Numbered from the stretch's first letter, positions 41,990-53,598 are shown. The stretch is 64,000 nucleotides of DNA from Ovis canadensis (GCF_042477335.2 NC_091245.1:34668501-34732500), one strand, 5' to 3'. The notes: generated by a model from the sequence alone, not told the origin. Made by a program: numbers and translations.

Positions 41990-42885
41990 AGAAAACCCTG
42001 CCTACTTGCATGACTCACCTATGGCCCAGGTCTCAGGTCTCCTGGCTCCAAGGACACAACCCTCTCAAAAGGCAGCTAACTCCAGGCTCCTCTGGCAGCC
42101 TGGTACTCACATCAAGCACAGGGAGAAGCTATGTTGGAAACCTTGGGAGCAGCTGCCTGGGGGCTTTAATGATTGGACCCTCTGTGGCTCCTTTAAGAAG
42201 TTTTACAAGGTTAAGGTTTGCTCTAAAAATAAGCTCATAAGGCTTTTTAAAAAGCTTCTAAAACCATATGTCCACAACAGCCATTTTTTGAAGGGCCAGT
42301 GAGCCTTTAAAAGCTTCAAAAGTCACTACTTGGCCTGCCTCCCACAGTGGAGAAAGTTCAATATGCAGTGTGCTTAAAAACAGACCTGCTTTTAAGTCTT
42401 CTAGAATCTGCACCTGAAGCACTCTGCTCCCTATCAAAGGGGTTCAAAATGGAGATCAGTTTGTGTGCGGCTTATTACCCCAGCGACTAGGTTCTTTCCA
42501 CACTAATCAAGTGCCCCAAATAACCACAAAATTTCCATTAGTTGCCTATAGAGAGATTAGTTCAGGTTTTTCTTTCCTGTTCCCTCTTTCCTCCTATAGG
42601 TCTCTTCATATTATGGGGTGTTGTGGATTATTCTGATAAGTGCATACACACATATTCACAGGAATCATGGTGTGTCCAGGAAAATATTCACCCAGATTGG
42701 GCATCTATCAGATGACTGGTAGCAAACAAGAAAGGGCACTTAAATTGTTCTTAAATTCAATATGTGGTACATAATAGGTAGGCAGTTGTATATTTATAGA
42801 TATAGAATACCTATATTTCAGGTGAGAAGGCAGGAGTTAGAGATGAATGGAAAGCAATAGAAATGGTATCTCAATGAATCATAAA
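41990..42885. other. Low-repeat stretch
   Basis: No repeat or exon recognised over about 900 bases. Confidence 0.45.
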
Positions 42886-42889
42886 TATG

Positions 42890-43535
42890 TTCTCCTCTAG
42901 CATGAAAATTCCTCAAAAAACTAAAAGTCTACTTGCTATAAGATTCAGCAATGACACTTCTGGGCATGTATCTGGACAAAACTCTAGCAGCTTTTTTCAC
43001 AATAGCCGAAACATGGGAACAACCTAAATGTCCATCAACAGATGACTGGATAAAGAAGATGTGGTCCCTATATACAATGAAAAATTACTCAGCTGCCCCC
43101 AAAAGAAAGAATGAAATAATGTCATTTGTAGCAACATGGATGTACCTAGAGATTATCATACTAAACGAAGTAAGTCAGAAAGAGAAATTCGAATGCCATA
43201 TGACATCACTTATATATGGAATCTCAAATATGACACAAATGAACTTATCTACAAAACAGTAACTCACAGACAGAGAACAAGCTTTTGGGTGACAAGGCAC
43301 TTTTGGGGGTGGGGGAGGGCTGGATTGGGAGCTTGGGACTAGCAGATGCACACTCATATTAGAACAGACAAACAACAAGGTTCTACTCTATAGCACAGGG
43401 GACTATATTCAACATCCTGTATTAAACCATTATGGAAAACAATATGAAAAAGAACATATATGTATCTCTTTTCTATATACCAGAAACTAACACAGCATTC
43501 AAGAGCAATTATACTTCAACAAAAAAAGGAAAAGA
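42890..43535 (+). mobile_element. L1 3' end
   Basis: 'agattcagcaatgacacttc', 'ggaacaacctaaatgtccat', 'gaagtaagtcagaaagagaa', then 3' UTR 'caaggttctactctatagca' and 'caattatacttcaacaaaa' plus an A-rich end. The ORF2 C-terminal text is broken in several frames. Confidence 0.88.
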
Positions 43536-43664
43536 AAAATAATACGTTCTCCCCAAAGACATTTTATAATTTGCAGGGGGGACTAGAGAGAAGCATGGGG
43601 TATGATGAACCATATTTCAAGCTCCTCGAATCCTTTAAGCCTCAATAAGGAATTCCCTATTGAC

Positions 43665-43750
43665 CCCTCTACATAATGGAAAAATGGAGGCCCAGAGAAG
43701 TTAAGATGATCCCACAGGACCGCCACCCTCCATGCACCCAGGCTCCTCAT
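43665..43750 (-). repeat. MIR relic
   Basis: 'ggaaaaatggaggcccagag' and 'aagttaagatgatcccacag' are an antisense MIR core. Confidence 0.55.
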
Positions 43751-43779
43751 ATTGGTATAAAAGGGTAGTGTGGCTCTAG

Positions 43780-44190
43780 ACATAGAGTATTGAGGTCTGA
43801 CTCCTGACTTCACTACTTCCTAACTGTAATTCTTTGGGCAATTTTCTCCATCTCACAGAAATTCAGTCCCTTTATCTATAAAACAAAGATAATATCTACC
43901 ATGTCATGTCCTACTCTTTTGAGACCTCATGGACTGTAGCCCACCAGGCTCCTCTGTCCATGGGATTTCCCAGGGAAGAACACTGGAGTAGGTTGCCATT
44001 TCCTTCTCCAGGGATCTTCTTGACCCAAGGATTGAACTCACATCTCCTACACTGCGGGTGGATCTGCTACTGCTCAGCCACTGGGGAAACCCAAAATAGC
44101 TACCACAGAGGGTGACTAAAGAGACAAACTGCAACAATTCATGTGAAACAAATCCATGTGAAATCCATGTGGTGCTGTAATCAGCATCCC
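43780..44190 (+). repeat. MIR relic, split by Bov-tA
   Basis: 'ctcctgacttcactacttcc', 'taactgtaattctttgggca' and 'ttatctataaaacaaagata' continue after the SINE with 'agggtgactaaagagac'. Confidence 0.6.
43902..44092 (-). mobile_element. Bov-tA SINE
   Basis: Antisense: 'catgtcctactcttttgaga', 'accaggctcctctgtccatg', 'attgaactcacatctcctac', ending 'cagccactggggaaaccc'. Confidence 0.92.
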
Positions 44191-44392
44191 TGGAATACAG
44201 TATGCTTATAGTATATGTTACCTCATATGAGATGAGTACTTTATCCTGGGTGATAAAGTATTTCTTCCCTGTTTTGAGAGCAGAAAGGAATGAACAAAGA
44301 GCTCATTTGGAAAGATTACAGCACTTAAAAGTATGAGACAGCTGCAGAACTGCAATCTCTGAGGTGCGTTCTGGATTACCATGGGGAGAAGA

Positions 44393-44572
44393 GATTCTCA
44401 GACTTGAGCATGTACCAGAATCTTCTGAAAGACTTGATAATTCACAGCATGCTGGGTCTACCCCCAAAGTTTCTGATTTACTGGGTCTGGGTTATTTCTA
44501 ACACGTCCCCAGGTAAGGCTACTGCTGCTAGTCTAGAGACCACACTTTGAGAACCACTGTCCTAGAGATTAA
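44393..44572. mobile_element. MER5A-like hAT-Charlie MITE
   Basis: 'gattctcagacttgagcatg', 'ccccaaagtttctgatttac', 'ggtctgggttatttctaaca' and the terminal 'cacactttgagaaccactg' match MER5A more closely than the copy at 1520. Confidence 0.85.
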
Positions 44573-44604
44573 CCAGTGGTAAGTAACAAATTCACAATGA
44601 TCCT

Positions 44605-44800
44605 GCTGAGCGCCATGCACATTCATTTTATGTCTCATCTCAAGAAGTACTCCCAGAAGAACTCATAGGTAACTACTTACTCGCTTCCTCTTTAGAAATA
44701 AAGAATTTAACACGTGAGTTTGAGTAAGTGGCCCTTTATGACACAGTCAGTGGCAGAGATGGGATGGAAATCCAAGTCCGATTGCCCTAAAGTCTGTTCA
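44605..44800 (-). repeat. MIR relic
   Basis: 'cctctttagaaataaagaat', 'gtcagtggcagagatgggat' and 'ggaaatccaagtccgattgc' are antisense MIR. Confidence 0.5.
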
Positions 44801-44804
44801 TCCC

Positions 44805-44935
44805 CACTTAGCAAATGAATAAACCGAGGCACCAAGCAGTTAAATCTTGCCTAGATCACCCAATTAAAGGTAGTTGAATTCATTTTCAAATCTAGATCTA
44901 TCTGACCCCAAAGTCCAAGACCTTAACTCAAGCTT
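44805..44935 (-). repeat. MIR relic
   Basis: 'ccccacttagcaaatgaata', 'aaaccgaggcaccaagcagt' and 'cttgcctagatcacccaatt' are antisense MIR, in tandem with the preceding one. Confidence 0.6.
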
Positions 44936-44939
44936 CGGT

Positions 44940-45488
44940 GCATAGCAGGCTATGTTAAAGGCTGTACTCATTCTAGCATGTAGCCCAGCCCCTCATCCCC
45001 AGTGCATGACTTCCCTTTGTCCTTTTCTTTTTGCTTGACTTCTCTGGGTAATTGCCTCCTTTATCCAGGCCCTTGATTGGGCAGGCACAGTCTTCGCGGG
45101 GATTGAATGACCACAGAAGGAAAATAACTTAGAACAGGCAGTTCTTCATTCTTCCTCAGCTGGTGTTTTTCCTTCAGAGCCTGGAAAGAAATGTGGCCTC
45201 TGCACACTTTAAATTGGACCATCAATTATTTGTGTCCTGAATATGCAGAGCTCATTAGGGCTACATTGGCCACAGTAGAGCACCTGGGCTGAGAAAAGTA
45301 AACTTTCCTCAGCTATTTCAATCCGTGCCGCCCCTCCGGAGTGGAGCCCAGTCTGGGACTGCCAGGCACTAATGCAACCAATTATTTCTGTCCTCAGTTA
45401 CTAGGTCATAAATTCTGCCCTGGCACCAAGTCCCCAGTTTCTGGTGGAAGAAGGTTGGGTTTTAGGAACGACTCTACTTTCTTGCTGC
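44940..45488. other. Low-repeat stretch
   Basis: No repeat recognised. AT-rich, homeobox-like cores occur ('aaccaattatttctg', 'catcaattatttg'), which by themselves prove nothing. Confidence 0.45.
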
Positions 45489-45489
45489 A

Positions 45490-45610
45490 GAGTGGTGTGA
45501 AGCTGTGGTTAGGACTCTTGGACTTGAAGCCAGACTGTTGCTGGGACCTCATTATGGCCTGTCAGTAACCAGTTGTCATATTTCCATCCTACTCCTCAGC
45601 TATCAAATGG
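45490..45610 (+). repeat. MIR relic, 5' half
   Basis: 'agctgtggttaggactcttg', 'gacttgaagccagactgttg' and 'ctcagctatcaaatgggtcc' follow the sense MIR. Confidence 0.6.
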
Positions 45611-45739
45611 GTCCAGTGCATCCCAAGTTTGTTCAAGTGCCACTGTGTTTGAGAAAAGAGGTCAGGCCTCTATACGGAGTCACTGGGAATATCTAGGTTT
45701 ATCTGAAGGCCCTGGTGTGGTTTCCTAAAAGGAATGTTC

Positions 45740-46130
45740 AGGATCATTCCCAGGCTTCTTTCTGCTCAGGGGCCTTTGTACTCTTCAGAATGTTCTTCCT
45801 TCTGCTGTTTGCATACCTGGATTATTCTCACTCTTAGTTATCTCCTCAAACTTGCCATTTTCCAAAGGGGTTTTACCCAGCTCCTACCTCGAATCCCCCT
45901 TCCCTCTCTGGGCTCCAGTTACTCTCTGAAACATTACCCTCTTTTCAATCTCTTCAATCTGGAACACAAGTTACACTTACCTTGTTTATTTCTTTGACTG
46001 CATTGTTGTTAAGTAATGATCTCACATGCTGCCAAGTTAATTTGTCTTTGTGGACATTTTGAATGAGAATTTGCCTGTCCCCTCTATGAACCCTATGCCC
46101 CTGAAATTAGAAAGCGCACCCTTTAAATAC
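45740..46130 (+). repeat. L2 relic
   Basis: 'tctgctcaggggcctttgta', 'gaatgttcttccttctgctg', 'ttttacccagctcctacctc' and 'cttaccttgtttatttcttt' follow L2 3' order. Confidence 0.55.
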
Positions 46131-46245
46131 AGTATTGGAAACTTCTCACCAAAGCAATTCAGGTCTTTCAAACCAAACAACCAAAACAAAGTGCAGAAGA
46201 GTGCTATGAGGGACACTGATTGAAAATGTCTGTATTCATTAATCT

Positions 46246-46526
46246 GCTGCTGCTGCTGCTGCTGCTAAGTTGCTTCAGTCATGTCCGATTCTGTGCGACC
46301 CCATAGACGGCAGCCTACCAGGCTCCCCGTCCCTGGGATTCTCCAGGCAAGAACACTGGAGTGGGTTGCCATTTCCTTCTCCAATGCATGAAAGTGAAAA
46401 GTGAAAGGGAAGTCACTCAGTCGTGTCCGACTCTTAGCGACCCCATGGACTGCAGCCCACCAGGCTCCTCCATCCATGGGATTTTCCAGGCAAGAGTACT
46501 GGAGTGGGGTGCCATTGCCTTCTCCG
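46246..46526 (-). mobile_element. BOV-A2 SINE with exact target duplication
   Basis: Antisense dimer starting with (GCT)7 at 46246-46266, then 'gttgcttcagtcatgtccga', linker 'gcatgaaagtgaaaagtgaa' and second monomer to 'ggggtgccattgccttctcc'. ATTCATTAATCT at 46234-46245 and 46527-46538 is an exact 12-bp target duplication. Confidence 0.96.
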
Positions 46527-46539
46527 ATTCATTAATCTA

Positions 46540-47420
46540 GTTTTATTGTTTTTAGTGGTGGTCATTAGATGTTATTAATTTGATCTCTTTTTTAAAAGGC
46601 AGGGAAAACAAAATGGAAAAAAAGACAAAAGACAATCCCTGCTTCGAAGGAATGAAGTTAAAAGGACAGATACACAGAGTAGCAGACAATTGCATAGCCA
46701 TTTTCTAAGTCTGCCAGTCAAGGTAACAAAACCTCATAGAGGCTTGTGAGGTGAAGAAGGGCAGGAAAAACAGCATGAATAAAGCCAGGGCTGAGAAATA
46801 GGACAGCACATTCAGGGACTTAAAAGTAGCTCAGGGTATGTTGAATGTGAGCAGAGGAGAACGAAGGGCTCACAAACCTCTCAAGCACCTCTCCACTCCA
46901 TCCTGACTCTGGGTTATGGATGTACGATTGTCTGTCTGTCTGTAATCTCAATCCCAGATTCCAAGTCCTCAGGATCAAGCATGGTGCCTTTCCAGAATCA
47001 ACATTCACTTATCATCTCCTGAATGAGCTTTGAATAAAGGGCAGATTCTCAGGGCAATAGAGGTGGTAGGTGGCAGACATATCTGCACAGTTGAAGACAG
47101 GGCTGAGAAAACTTGGAAGAGACAAAGGGATCCCACACACTTTGACTCATATGTAGATATTTCACAAAGATTTGGACCAGCAATTTGGCCAAACTTTCAC
47201 TGAAAATGTGGGAAGAATAATCCTAGTTTTATAAGCCATAAACCCACATCATTAAAATATAATTAGTAGCCAATAAAGGAAAATTAGAGTTATTAGTTTA
47301 TAATTTTCCCCAAATCTTATTATATATATATAGCAGTATCTAGGTTCAGTTTCTACTTCAACTTAATGGTTTTGTAAATAAATGGCTAAAGGGGAAAAAA
47401 AATCCTTTGGTAATGAAGTT
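46540..47420. other. Low-repeat stretch
   Basis: About 880 bases. 'aatccctgcttcgaaggaat' hints at an old L2-type piece near 46640, and a (CTGT) run lies at about 46930-46942. Otherwise nothing recognised. Confidence 0.4.
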
Positions 47421-47424
47421 TAAA

Positions 47425-47560
47425 ATGCAGGATTTAAAACCAAATAGATTTCCTTTCTGAACAAAGGTTTGCCATGTTCCATATGACCTTAAACAATTAA
47501 TTTAACCTCTGTGAAGTTCAGATGTCCTCCCCATAAAAAGGGCTAAAATCACAAGTCTTA
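47425..47560 (+). repeat. MIR relic
   Basis: 'atatgaccttaaacaattaa', 'tttaacctctgtgaagttca' and 'cccataaaaagggctaaaat' are sense MIR. Confidence 0.6.
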
Positions 47561-47577
47561 TTGTGGCAACTCAATCA

Positions 47578-48150
47578 TGCGTTTCAGTTATCTACTGTTG
47601 CCTATCAAACCCCCCCAATTTAGTAGCTTCAGACAACAACTTACAATGCTCTCTCACAGCTCTCTTAGTTGCCTGGATTTGGCCAAGCAGTTTTTGCTTA
47701 CTGCCTCCCATGAATTGTAGTCAGATATTTGCTGGGGCCAAAGTTACCTGAAGGTTCAACTGGACTAGATATCCAAGATGGGGCGCTCATATGGCTAGCG
47801 GCTGATGTTACCTGGGAGCTCAACTAAGTTTCTGTTGACTAAAACACCTAACACGGACTTTCCACGTGGCATGGAACGGAAACATACAATAACACACAGC
47901 AATAGGGCTGGGTTCCAAGAAGGAGCATTCCTAGAACCAGTACTAACAAAGTTTCTTGCGACCTTGTCCTCCAGTCCCAGATAATCATTTCTGCAGATTC
48001 TGTTGGCCAAGTAAGTCACTGAAGCCAGACTAGATTCAAGGGGAAGATGGAACCGGACTTCAGCTCTTCATGTGAAGAGCAGAATGCAGGTACAGAGAGG
48101 GGAGTTTTGGGGGCAGCCACCTTAGAAGACTCACACAGTACATGACATGT
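47578..48150 (-). repeat. Ancient LTR-like relic (MaLR type)
   Basis: 'tttcagttatctactgttgc', 'ttagtagcttcagacaacaa', 'aaggttcaactggactagat' and 'gcagccaccttagaagactc' match, antisense, the family at 13430-14025 and 39690-41020. Confidence 0.55.
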
Positions 48151-48504
48151 ACATACATGGCATGTCATAGACTTGGATAAACATCTGTTCTCTCCTCCCC
48201 ATATTCACTGTGTCTTGTTACTTTTCCAAAGTTCTTTTGATACATACTTTTAGAAAATCAGAGCTAGGCAAAATGGCACTTTAAAAAGGATCTAAGAGAC
48301 TCCTCTTTAATTTGACCTACAGGAAAAATGATGCCCAAAGGAAGGAAATACTAAAGCCATGGCTTCTGTCCCTAGACTGCATCCCAGGTTCTTGACAAAA
48401 CAGATCCTATGTAAGCGTTTCTTCATGAAGCAAGTGGCTCTCTGCATCATTTGACTGATTTTAAAGCATTGCCACATATACCCTCAAAAGCAAAGTGAGG
48501 CAGT

Positions 48505-48625
48505 GAAAAGTTACCAGATTTTGGAATAATTAGATCTGTGTTAGAATTCTACCTCTTCCACTCACTTTATGATTCTAGATGAATTGCTGATCTCCTTGGA
48601 GCTTCAGATTCCCTTAACTCTAAAA
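48505..48625 (+). repeat. MIR relic
   Basis: 'aattctacctcttccactca', 'tgattctagatgaattgctg' and 'ccttggagcttcagattccc' are sense MIR. Confidence 0.5.
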
Positions 48626-48745
48626 GTAGTCTAATGAAGCATGGGTTTCCAAGACATTATGAGTGCTGAAGTCATTAATCAAATAGCTGATACAAATCAA
48701 GTCTTCAGTATTTGGCAATCATGTTGGTACCCTGTGAGGCAGGTA

Positions 48746-50764
48746 GTGAGAAATAGATTTAAGGGACTAGATCTGATAGACTGCCTGATGAACTATGGAT
48801 GGAGGTTTGTGACATTGTACAGGAGACAGGGATCAAGACCATCCCCATGGAAAAGAAATGCAAAAAAGCAAAATGGCTGTCTAAAGAGGCCTTACAAATA
48901 GCTGTGAAAGAAGAGAAGTGAAAAGCAAAGGAGAAAAGGAAAGATATAAGCGTCTGAATGTAGAGTTCCAAAGAATAGCAAGAAGAGATAAGAAAGGCTT
49001 CCTCAGTGATCAATGCAAAGAAACAGAGGAAAACAACAGAATGGGAAAGACTAGAGACCTCTTCAAGAAAATTAGAGATACCAAGGGAACATTTCATGCA
49101 AAGATAGGCTCAATAAAGGACAGAAATGGTAGGGACCTAACAGAAGCAGAAGATATTAAGAAGAGGTGGCAAGAAGACACAGAAGAACTGTACAAAAAAG
49201 ATCTTCACCACCCAGATAATCACGATGGTGCGATCACTTACTAGAGCCAGACATCCTAGAATGTGACATCAAGTGGGCCTTAGAACGCATCACTACGAAC
49301 AAAGCTAGTGGAGGTGATGGAATTCCAGTTGAGCTATTTCAAATCCTGGAAGATGATGCTGTGAAAGTGCTGCACTCAATATGCCAGCCAATTTGGAAAA
49401 CTCAGCAGTGGCCACAGGACTGGAAAAGCTCAGTTTTCATTCCAATCCCAAAGAAGGGCAATGCCAAAGAATACTTAAACTACTGCACAATTGCACACAT
49501 CTCACATGCTAGTAAAGTAATGCTCAAAATTCTCCAAGCCAGGTTTCAACAATATGTGAACCGAGAACTTTCAGATGTTCCAGCTGGTTGTAGAAAAGGC
49601 AGAGGAACCACAGATCAAATTGCCAACATCCACTGCTGGGTCATCAAAGAAGTAAGAGAGTTCCAGAAAAACATCTATTCTGCTTTATTGACTATGCCAA
49701 AGCCTTTGACTATGTGGATCACAATCAACTGTGGAAAATTCTGAAAGAGATGGGAATACCAGACCACCTGACCTGCCTCTTGAGAAACCTATATGCAAGT
49801 CAGGAAGCAACAGTTAGAATTGGACATGGAACAACAGACTGGTTCCAAATAGGAAAAGGAGTACATCAAGGCTGTATACTGTCACCCTGCTTATTTCACT
49901 TCTATGCAGAGTATATTATGAGAAACCCTGGGCTGGAGGAAGCACAAGCTGGAATCAAGATTACCGGGAGAAATAACCTCAGATATGCAGATGACACCAC
50001 CCTTATGGCAGAAAGTGAAGAGAAGCTAAAGAGCCTCTTGATGAAAGTGAAAGTGGAGAGTGAAAAAGTTGGCTTAAAGCTTAACATTCAGAAAACGAAC
50101 ATCATGGCATCTGGTCCCATCACTTTATGGGAAATAAATGGGGAAACAGTGGAAACAGTGTCAGACTTTATTTTGGGGGGCTCCAAAATCACTGCAGATG
50201 GTGATTGCAGCCATGAAATTAAAAGACGCTTACTCCTTAGAAGGAAAGTTATGAGCAACCTAGATAGCATATTCAAAAGCAGAGACATTACTTTGCCGAC
50301 TAAGGTCTGTCTAGTCAAGGCTATGGTTTTTCCAGTAGTCATGTATGGATGTGTGAGTTGGACTGTGAAGAAAGCTGAGCACTGAAGAATTGATGCTTTT
50401 GAACTGTGGTGTTGGAAAAGACTCTTGAGAGTCCCTTGGACTGCAAGGACATCCAACCAGTCCATTCTAAAGGAGACCAGTCCTGGGTGTCCTTTGGAAG
50501 GAATGATGTTAAAGCTGAAACTCCAGTACTTTGGCCACCTCATGAGAAGAGTTGACTCATTGGAAAAGACTCTGATGCTGGGAGGGATTGGGGGCAGGAG
50601 GAGAAGGGGACAACCGAGGATGAGATGGCTGGATGGCATCACGGACTCGATGGATGTGAGTTTGCGTGAACTCCAGGAGTTGGTGATGGACAGGGAGGCC
50701 TGGCATGCTGCAATTCATGGGGTCGCAGAGAGTCGGACACAACTGAGCGACTGAACTGAACTGA
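48746..50764 (+). mobile_element. BovB (RTE) LINE copy F, 5' truncated
   Basis: Starts in the endonuclease-RT linker ('gtgagaaatagatttaaggg') and ends 'gagcgactgaactgaactga'. TGAGGCAGGTA at 48735-48745 and TGAGGTAGGCA at 50762-50772 (9 of 11 identical) are the likely target duplication. Confidence 0.95.
49361..50754 (+). pseudogene. BovB reverse transcriptase remnant (copy F)
   Basis: RT part of the RTE open frame. 49361-49744 carries the RT N-terminal block (WPQDWKSSVFIPIPKKGNAKE). A frameshift within 49714-49744 moves the reading to a frame that runs from 49714 to 50754, broken only by TGA 50383-50385. The catalytic YADD is intact at 49984-49995, and the C-terminus ends at the expected ...ESRTQLSD. 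The first piece reads TGG (Trp) where copies A and D have TGA. One of the better preserved RT regions in the window, still not functional because 5' sequence is missing. Confidence 0.9.
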
Positions 50765-50880
50765 GGTAGGCATTGTAGTCCCATTTTACAGAATAGGAAA
50801 CTGGACCTGGAAAAGAGTACGTGCTTTGCTTAGCAGAAATAGCTAGCAAATGTCATCTCTGAGACTTGAAAATCATCTTT

Positions 50881-52380
50881 GATTCAACCTTGGAAGCGTC
50901 ACCCCCACCCTCAGTGCCTGCATATTTACTCTTGGTATTCTACGCTAAGAAGCAGAGAGAAGATTCTGGGTAGTGACAGTTTGCTGAATTAATGATTACT
51001 TAGGATTGTTTTCCCACTAAGGGGAGGGAACTCTCTAAATCATAGTCTGCTAAATAATTTAGCACCTTTTCTAGCACTTTAGCATTTTTAAAGTTTCCAT
51101 GTTTCTTTGATCTTTGATACCACATGAGAAGGGAAAGGCCGAGATTATCATGTCTATGACATAGATGAGAAAATCAAACCTTACTTTTAGCAAAATGCCC
51201 ACGGCTTCTCTTCCTACTCTGGGGAGAGTATGCTGATCACACTGTTTCTTGTGAGGCAGAAAATAGAGGGAATAAGAAGATTCTGAGTATAGCTCTTTCA
51301 TCCTGATTAAACTGGTGTCATATCACCTTTTAAAAGGCCAACCACAAACCTCATCGAAAACTGTGAGATTCCTGGAAGAGCACCATAAACAGAAGATAAT
51401 CAGAACAACAGTAAGATAAAAACCATGGGGCAAATGAAAGGAAACCATATATATCCAATGGACAGACTGGCTGACCTCTAAAGGCATCTTCACTTCCGAA
51501 TCTGCTGGACAGAGCAGGAGTATAGCCCTGCCCATGACCCATCCACTCACTCACCCCCTTTAATTGTTGAGGACACTCTCTATACAGATGTTGGTATTTG
51601 AATCAGAACTCAACAAGGGGCCAGACGCCTGGAAGAGGGCTAAATCCTTTTGTGCATGGCACATGTTTTTAAAAAGTTCTTTGAAAATGTGTGTTCTAGA
51701 TCCCATGAGAGAGTGACTTGAGAGTAAAAGAATTATTGTATTGCTTTTTGGGTTGCTTTCTTCTCAAATCACCTTCTCTCCTACAATGAAGAAAAGTCAC
51801 TTGAGAAGCTTTCCTTTCCCTCTCCTTCACTCTCCTGAGCAAGAGCCAAATTGCCAACACACTCTGATTTCCAACATATAACAAAGGGGAATGATGGCTG
51901 GGGAGGGGACTCTGGCCTGCGAGAAACCCAGCTTTTGTGCAGTGTTTCTGTTCCCTGCCACCAGGCAGGCAGACGACTCACGGGACCAGCTCTACTCCTT
52001 CACTGGGGATTTGCAGGGGATACATGGCATATTGTCTCTGAACTTCACTCTACTCAGTGGTAAAATGAGGACGCTCCCCAGAAGTGGGAAGACTCTTCTG
52101 TGATGCCAGGAAACATGCTTCATAAAATGTTCTCCATGTAAAGCTGTCACGGTGAACTTGGCAGGTTCACTCCTTTTCAACTTCATAGCTTTCTTTCTCC
52201 TCTCGCTGCCAAATTATACCCAGATATGCCCATGGAAGAAATGTACTGACCCAAAGACAATAACATCTTGAAAATGAACTCAAAGGGATAAACAGAGTGG
52301 AGAGAAAGCCTTTCAAATGACGGCAAGTGGGAAATCTTGAACTGCTTTTTCCTCTTTTTAAAATTACAGTTCACGTTGGG
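50881..52380. other. Low-repeat stretch
   Basis: About 1.5 kb. A weak antisense MIR may lie at 51060-51240 ('gacatagatgagaaaatcaa'). Otherwise no repeat, exon or RNA gene recognised; short frames occur on both strands. Confidence 0.45.
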
Positions 52381-52384
52381 GTAA

Positions 52385-52510
52385 CCTATTGGAAAGAATA
52401 CTGTTCTGGAATCCCGGACAATGAGCTCTGCTGGTACTCACTGTGTGACTTCAGGCAAGTCACTCTGCTCTGTGAACCTCCCTATTCTACAAAGTGGGGT
52501 CCCTAATGGG
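52385..52510 (+). repeat. MIR relic
   Basis: 'actgtgtgacttcaggcaag', 'tcactctgctctgtgaacct' and 'attctacaaagtggggtccc' are sense MIR. Confidence 0.65.
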
Positions 52511-52514
52511 GAGT

Positions 52515-52765
52515 GTGGCATAAGAGAATACACTCTAGACACAGACATACTTAGCTTCAAATCACTTCCTCTGGCTTATTAGTCATATAACCTTGACCTC
52601 TCTAAAGTTTCCTTGTTTACTAGGAAGGTTTCCTTTGTTTACTAAACAAGGTTATTAAAAGTATCTATCTAATATGGTTATCCTGAGGATTAAACAAAAT
52701 AAACTACATAATATATTTAGTAGTTTGCTTGGTGGACAGTCAGTACTGAAGAAAAGGAAGTTGCT
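52515..52765 (+). repeat. MIR relic with small internal duplication
   Basis: 'ggcttattagtcatataacc', 'ttgacctctctaaagtttcc' and 'ggttatcctgaggattaaac' are sense MIR. CCTTGTTTAC/CCTTTGTTTAC is repeated (52611-52640) and CCTTGTTTA...TAAACAAGG (52611-52651) forms a small hairpin. Confidence 0.65.
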
Positions 52766-52777
52766 ATATTATTAGAA

Positions 52778-52920
52778 CTATCATTATTATTATTAGTGTT
52801 ATTATTACTCTAAAACTGTTGGGAGTTCAAGAAAGCAAAGGTCTACCAAACTATCATTATTATTATTATTAGTATTATTGGTACTCTAAAGCTGTTAGGA
52901 GTTCAAGAAAGTAAAGGTCT
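52778..52920. repeat. ~72-bp tandem duplication
   Basis: Unit 1 (52778-52849) and unit 2 (52850-52920) both run from ACTATCATTATTATTATT through 'gttcaagaaagcaaaggtct' with about seven differences and variable ATT copy number. Confidence 0.93.
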
Positions 52921-53598
52921 CTCCTTCAGTTCTTTGTACTCTCTGAGGTCAGTCTCAGCAGGGGTGTATGTTGAACGGCCCGTTCTCCCCAGGACCCACA
53001 GAAACACCACAAAGAAAGGGTGTCCATGCTTTCTGGCACACAACTTGGGAAGGGAAATGAAGCCCTTCTGTGCCCTCTCTCTGGAGTCTCATGTTTTCTT
53101 CCTGGCCCTGCCTGGCCTGGCCCAGGTCTGATAGCTGGAGCTGCTGTGCTCTGGGCTCACAACAGTCAAGCAGCCAGGAGGGAGAGGAAACCAGAATAAA
53201 CATGTTTTGCAAGAGCAGAGCCAGTTTAAGTGAAAGCAATTCTAAATAAGGACAATGCAGAGACTTGACTGCCTAATGGCAGCTTCCTCCACATAGGGGT
53301 TTGCTGTTGAAAACCAAAGGTCAGACGGATAAGCTGGGGGTGCCTGCAACCAGGCTTGCAGGAAGCTCATGGCAGGAACCCCTAATTCATAGTCAAGGAA
53401 GGTGGGTTCAGGGGAGGGGAATCCAAAGACCCAACCAGGATCCAAACTCAGCTACTCCATTGTGATGTAAGGTCTGTCCCCTCACCTTGTTGAACCTCAA
53501 ATTCCCTATCAACATAAATTTTTTAAAAGATGTAAAATCTGCTCTGGGTGTCCATGAAAATTACAAAAAAAAAAGTTGAGTAAAGGTGGTTATAAACT
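52921..53598. other. Low-repeat stretch
   Basis: No repeat family recognised; frames on both strands are short. Confidence 0.45.

Larger units (their letters stand above)
48690..50880 (-). repeat. MIR relic split by BovB copy F
   Basis: The left edge 'ggtaccctgtgaggcaggta' and right part (50762-50880) 'gtagtcccattttacagaat' and 'aggaaactggacctgg' join into an antisense MIR once BovB is removed. Confidence 0.6.

Noticed and set aside
52778..52920. The two ATT-rich tandem units as the start of a CRISPR-like or satellite array
   Set aside because: Only two adjacent units without spacers; a plain tandem duplication.
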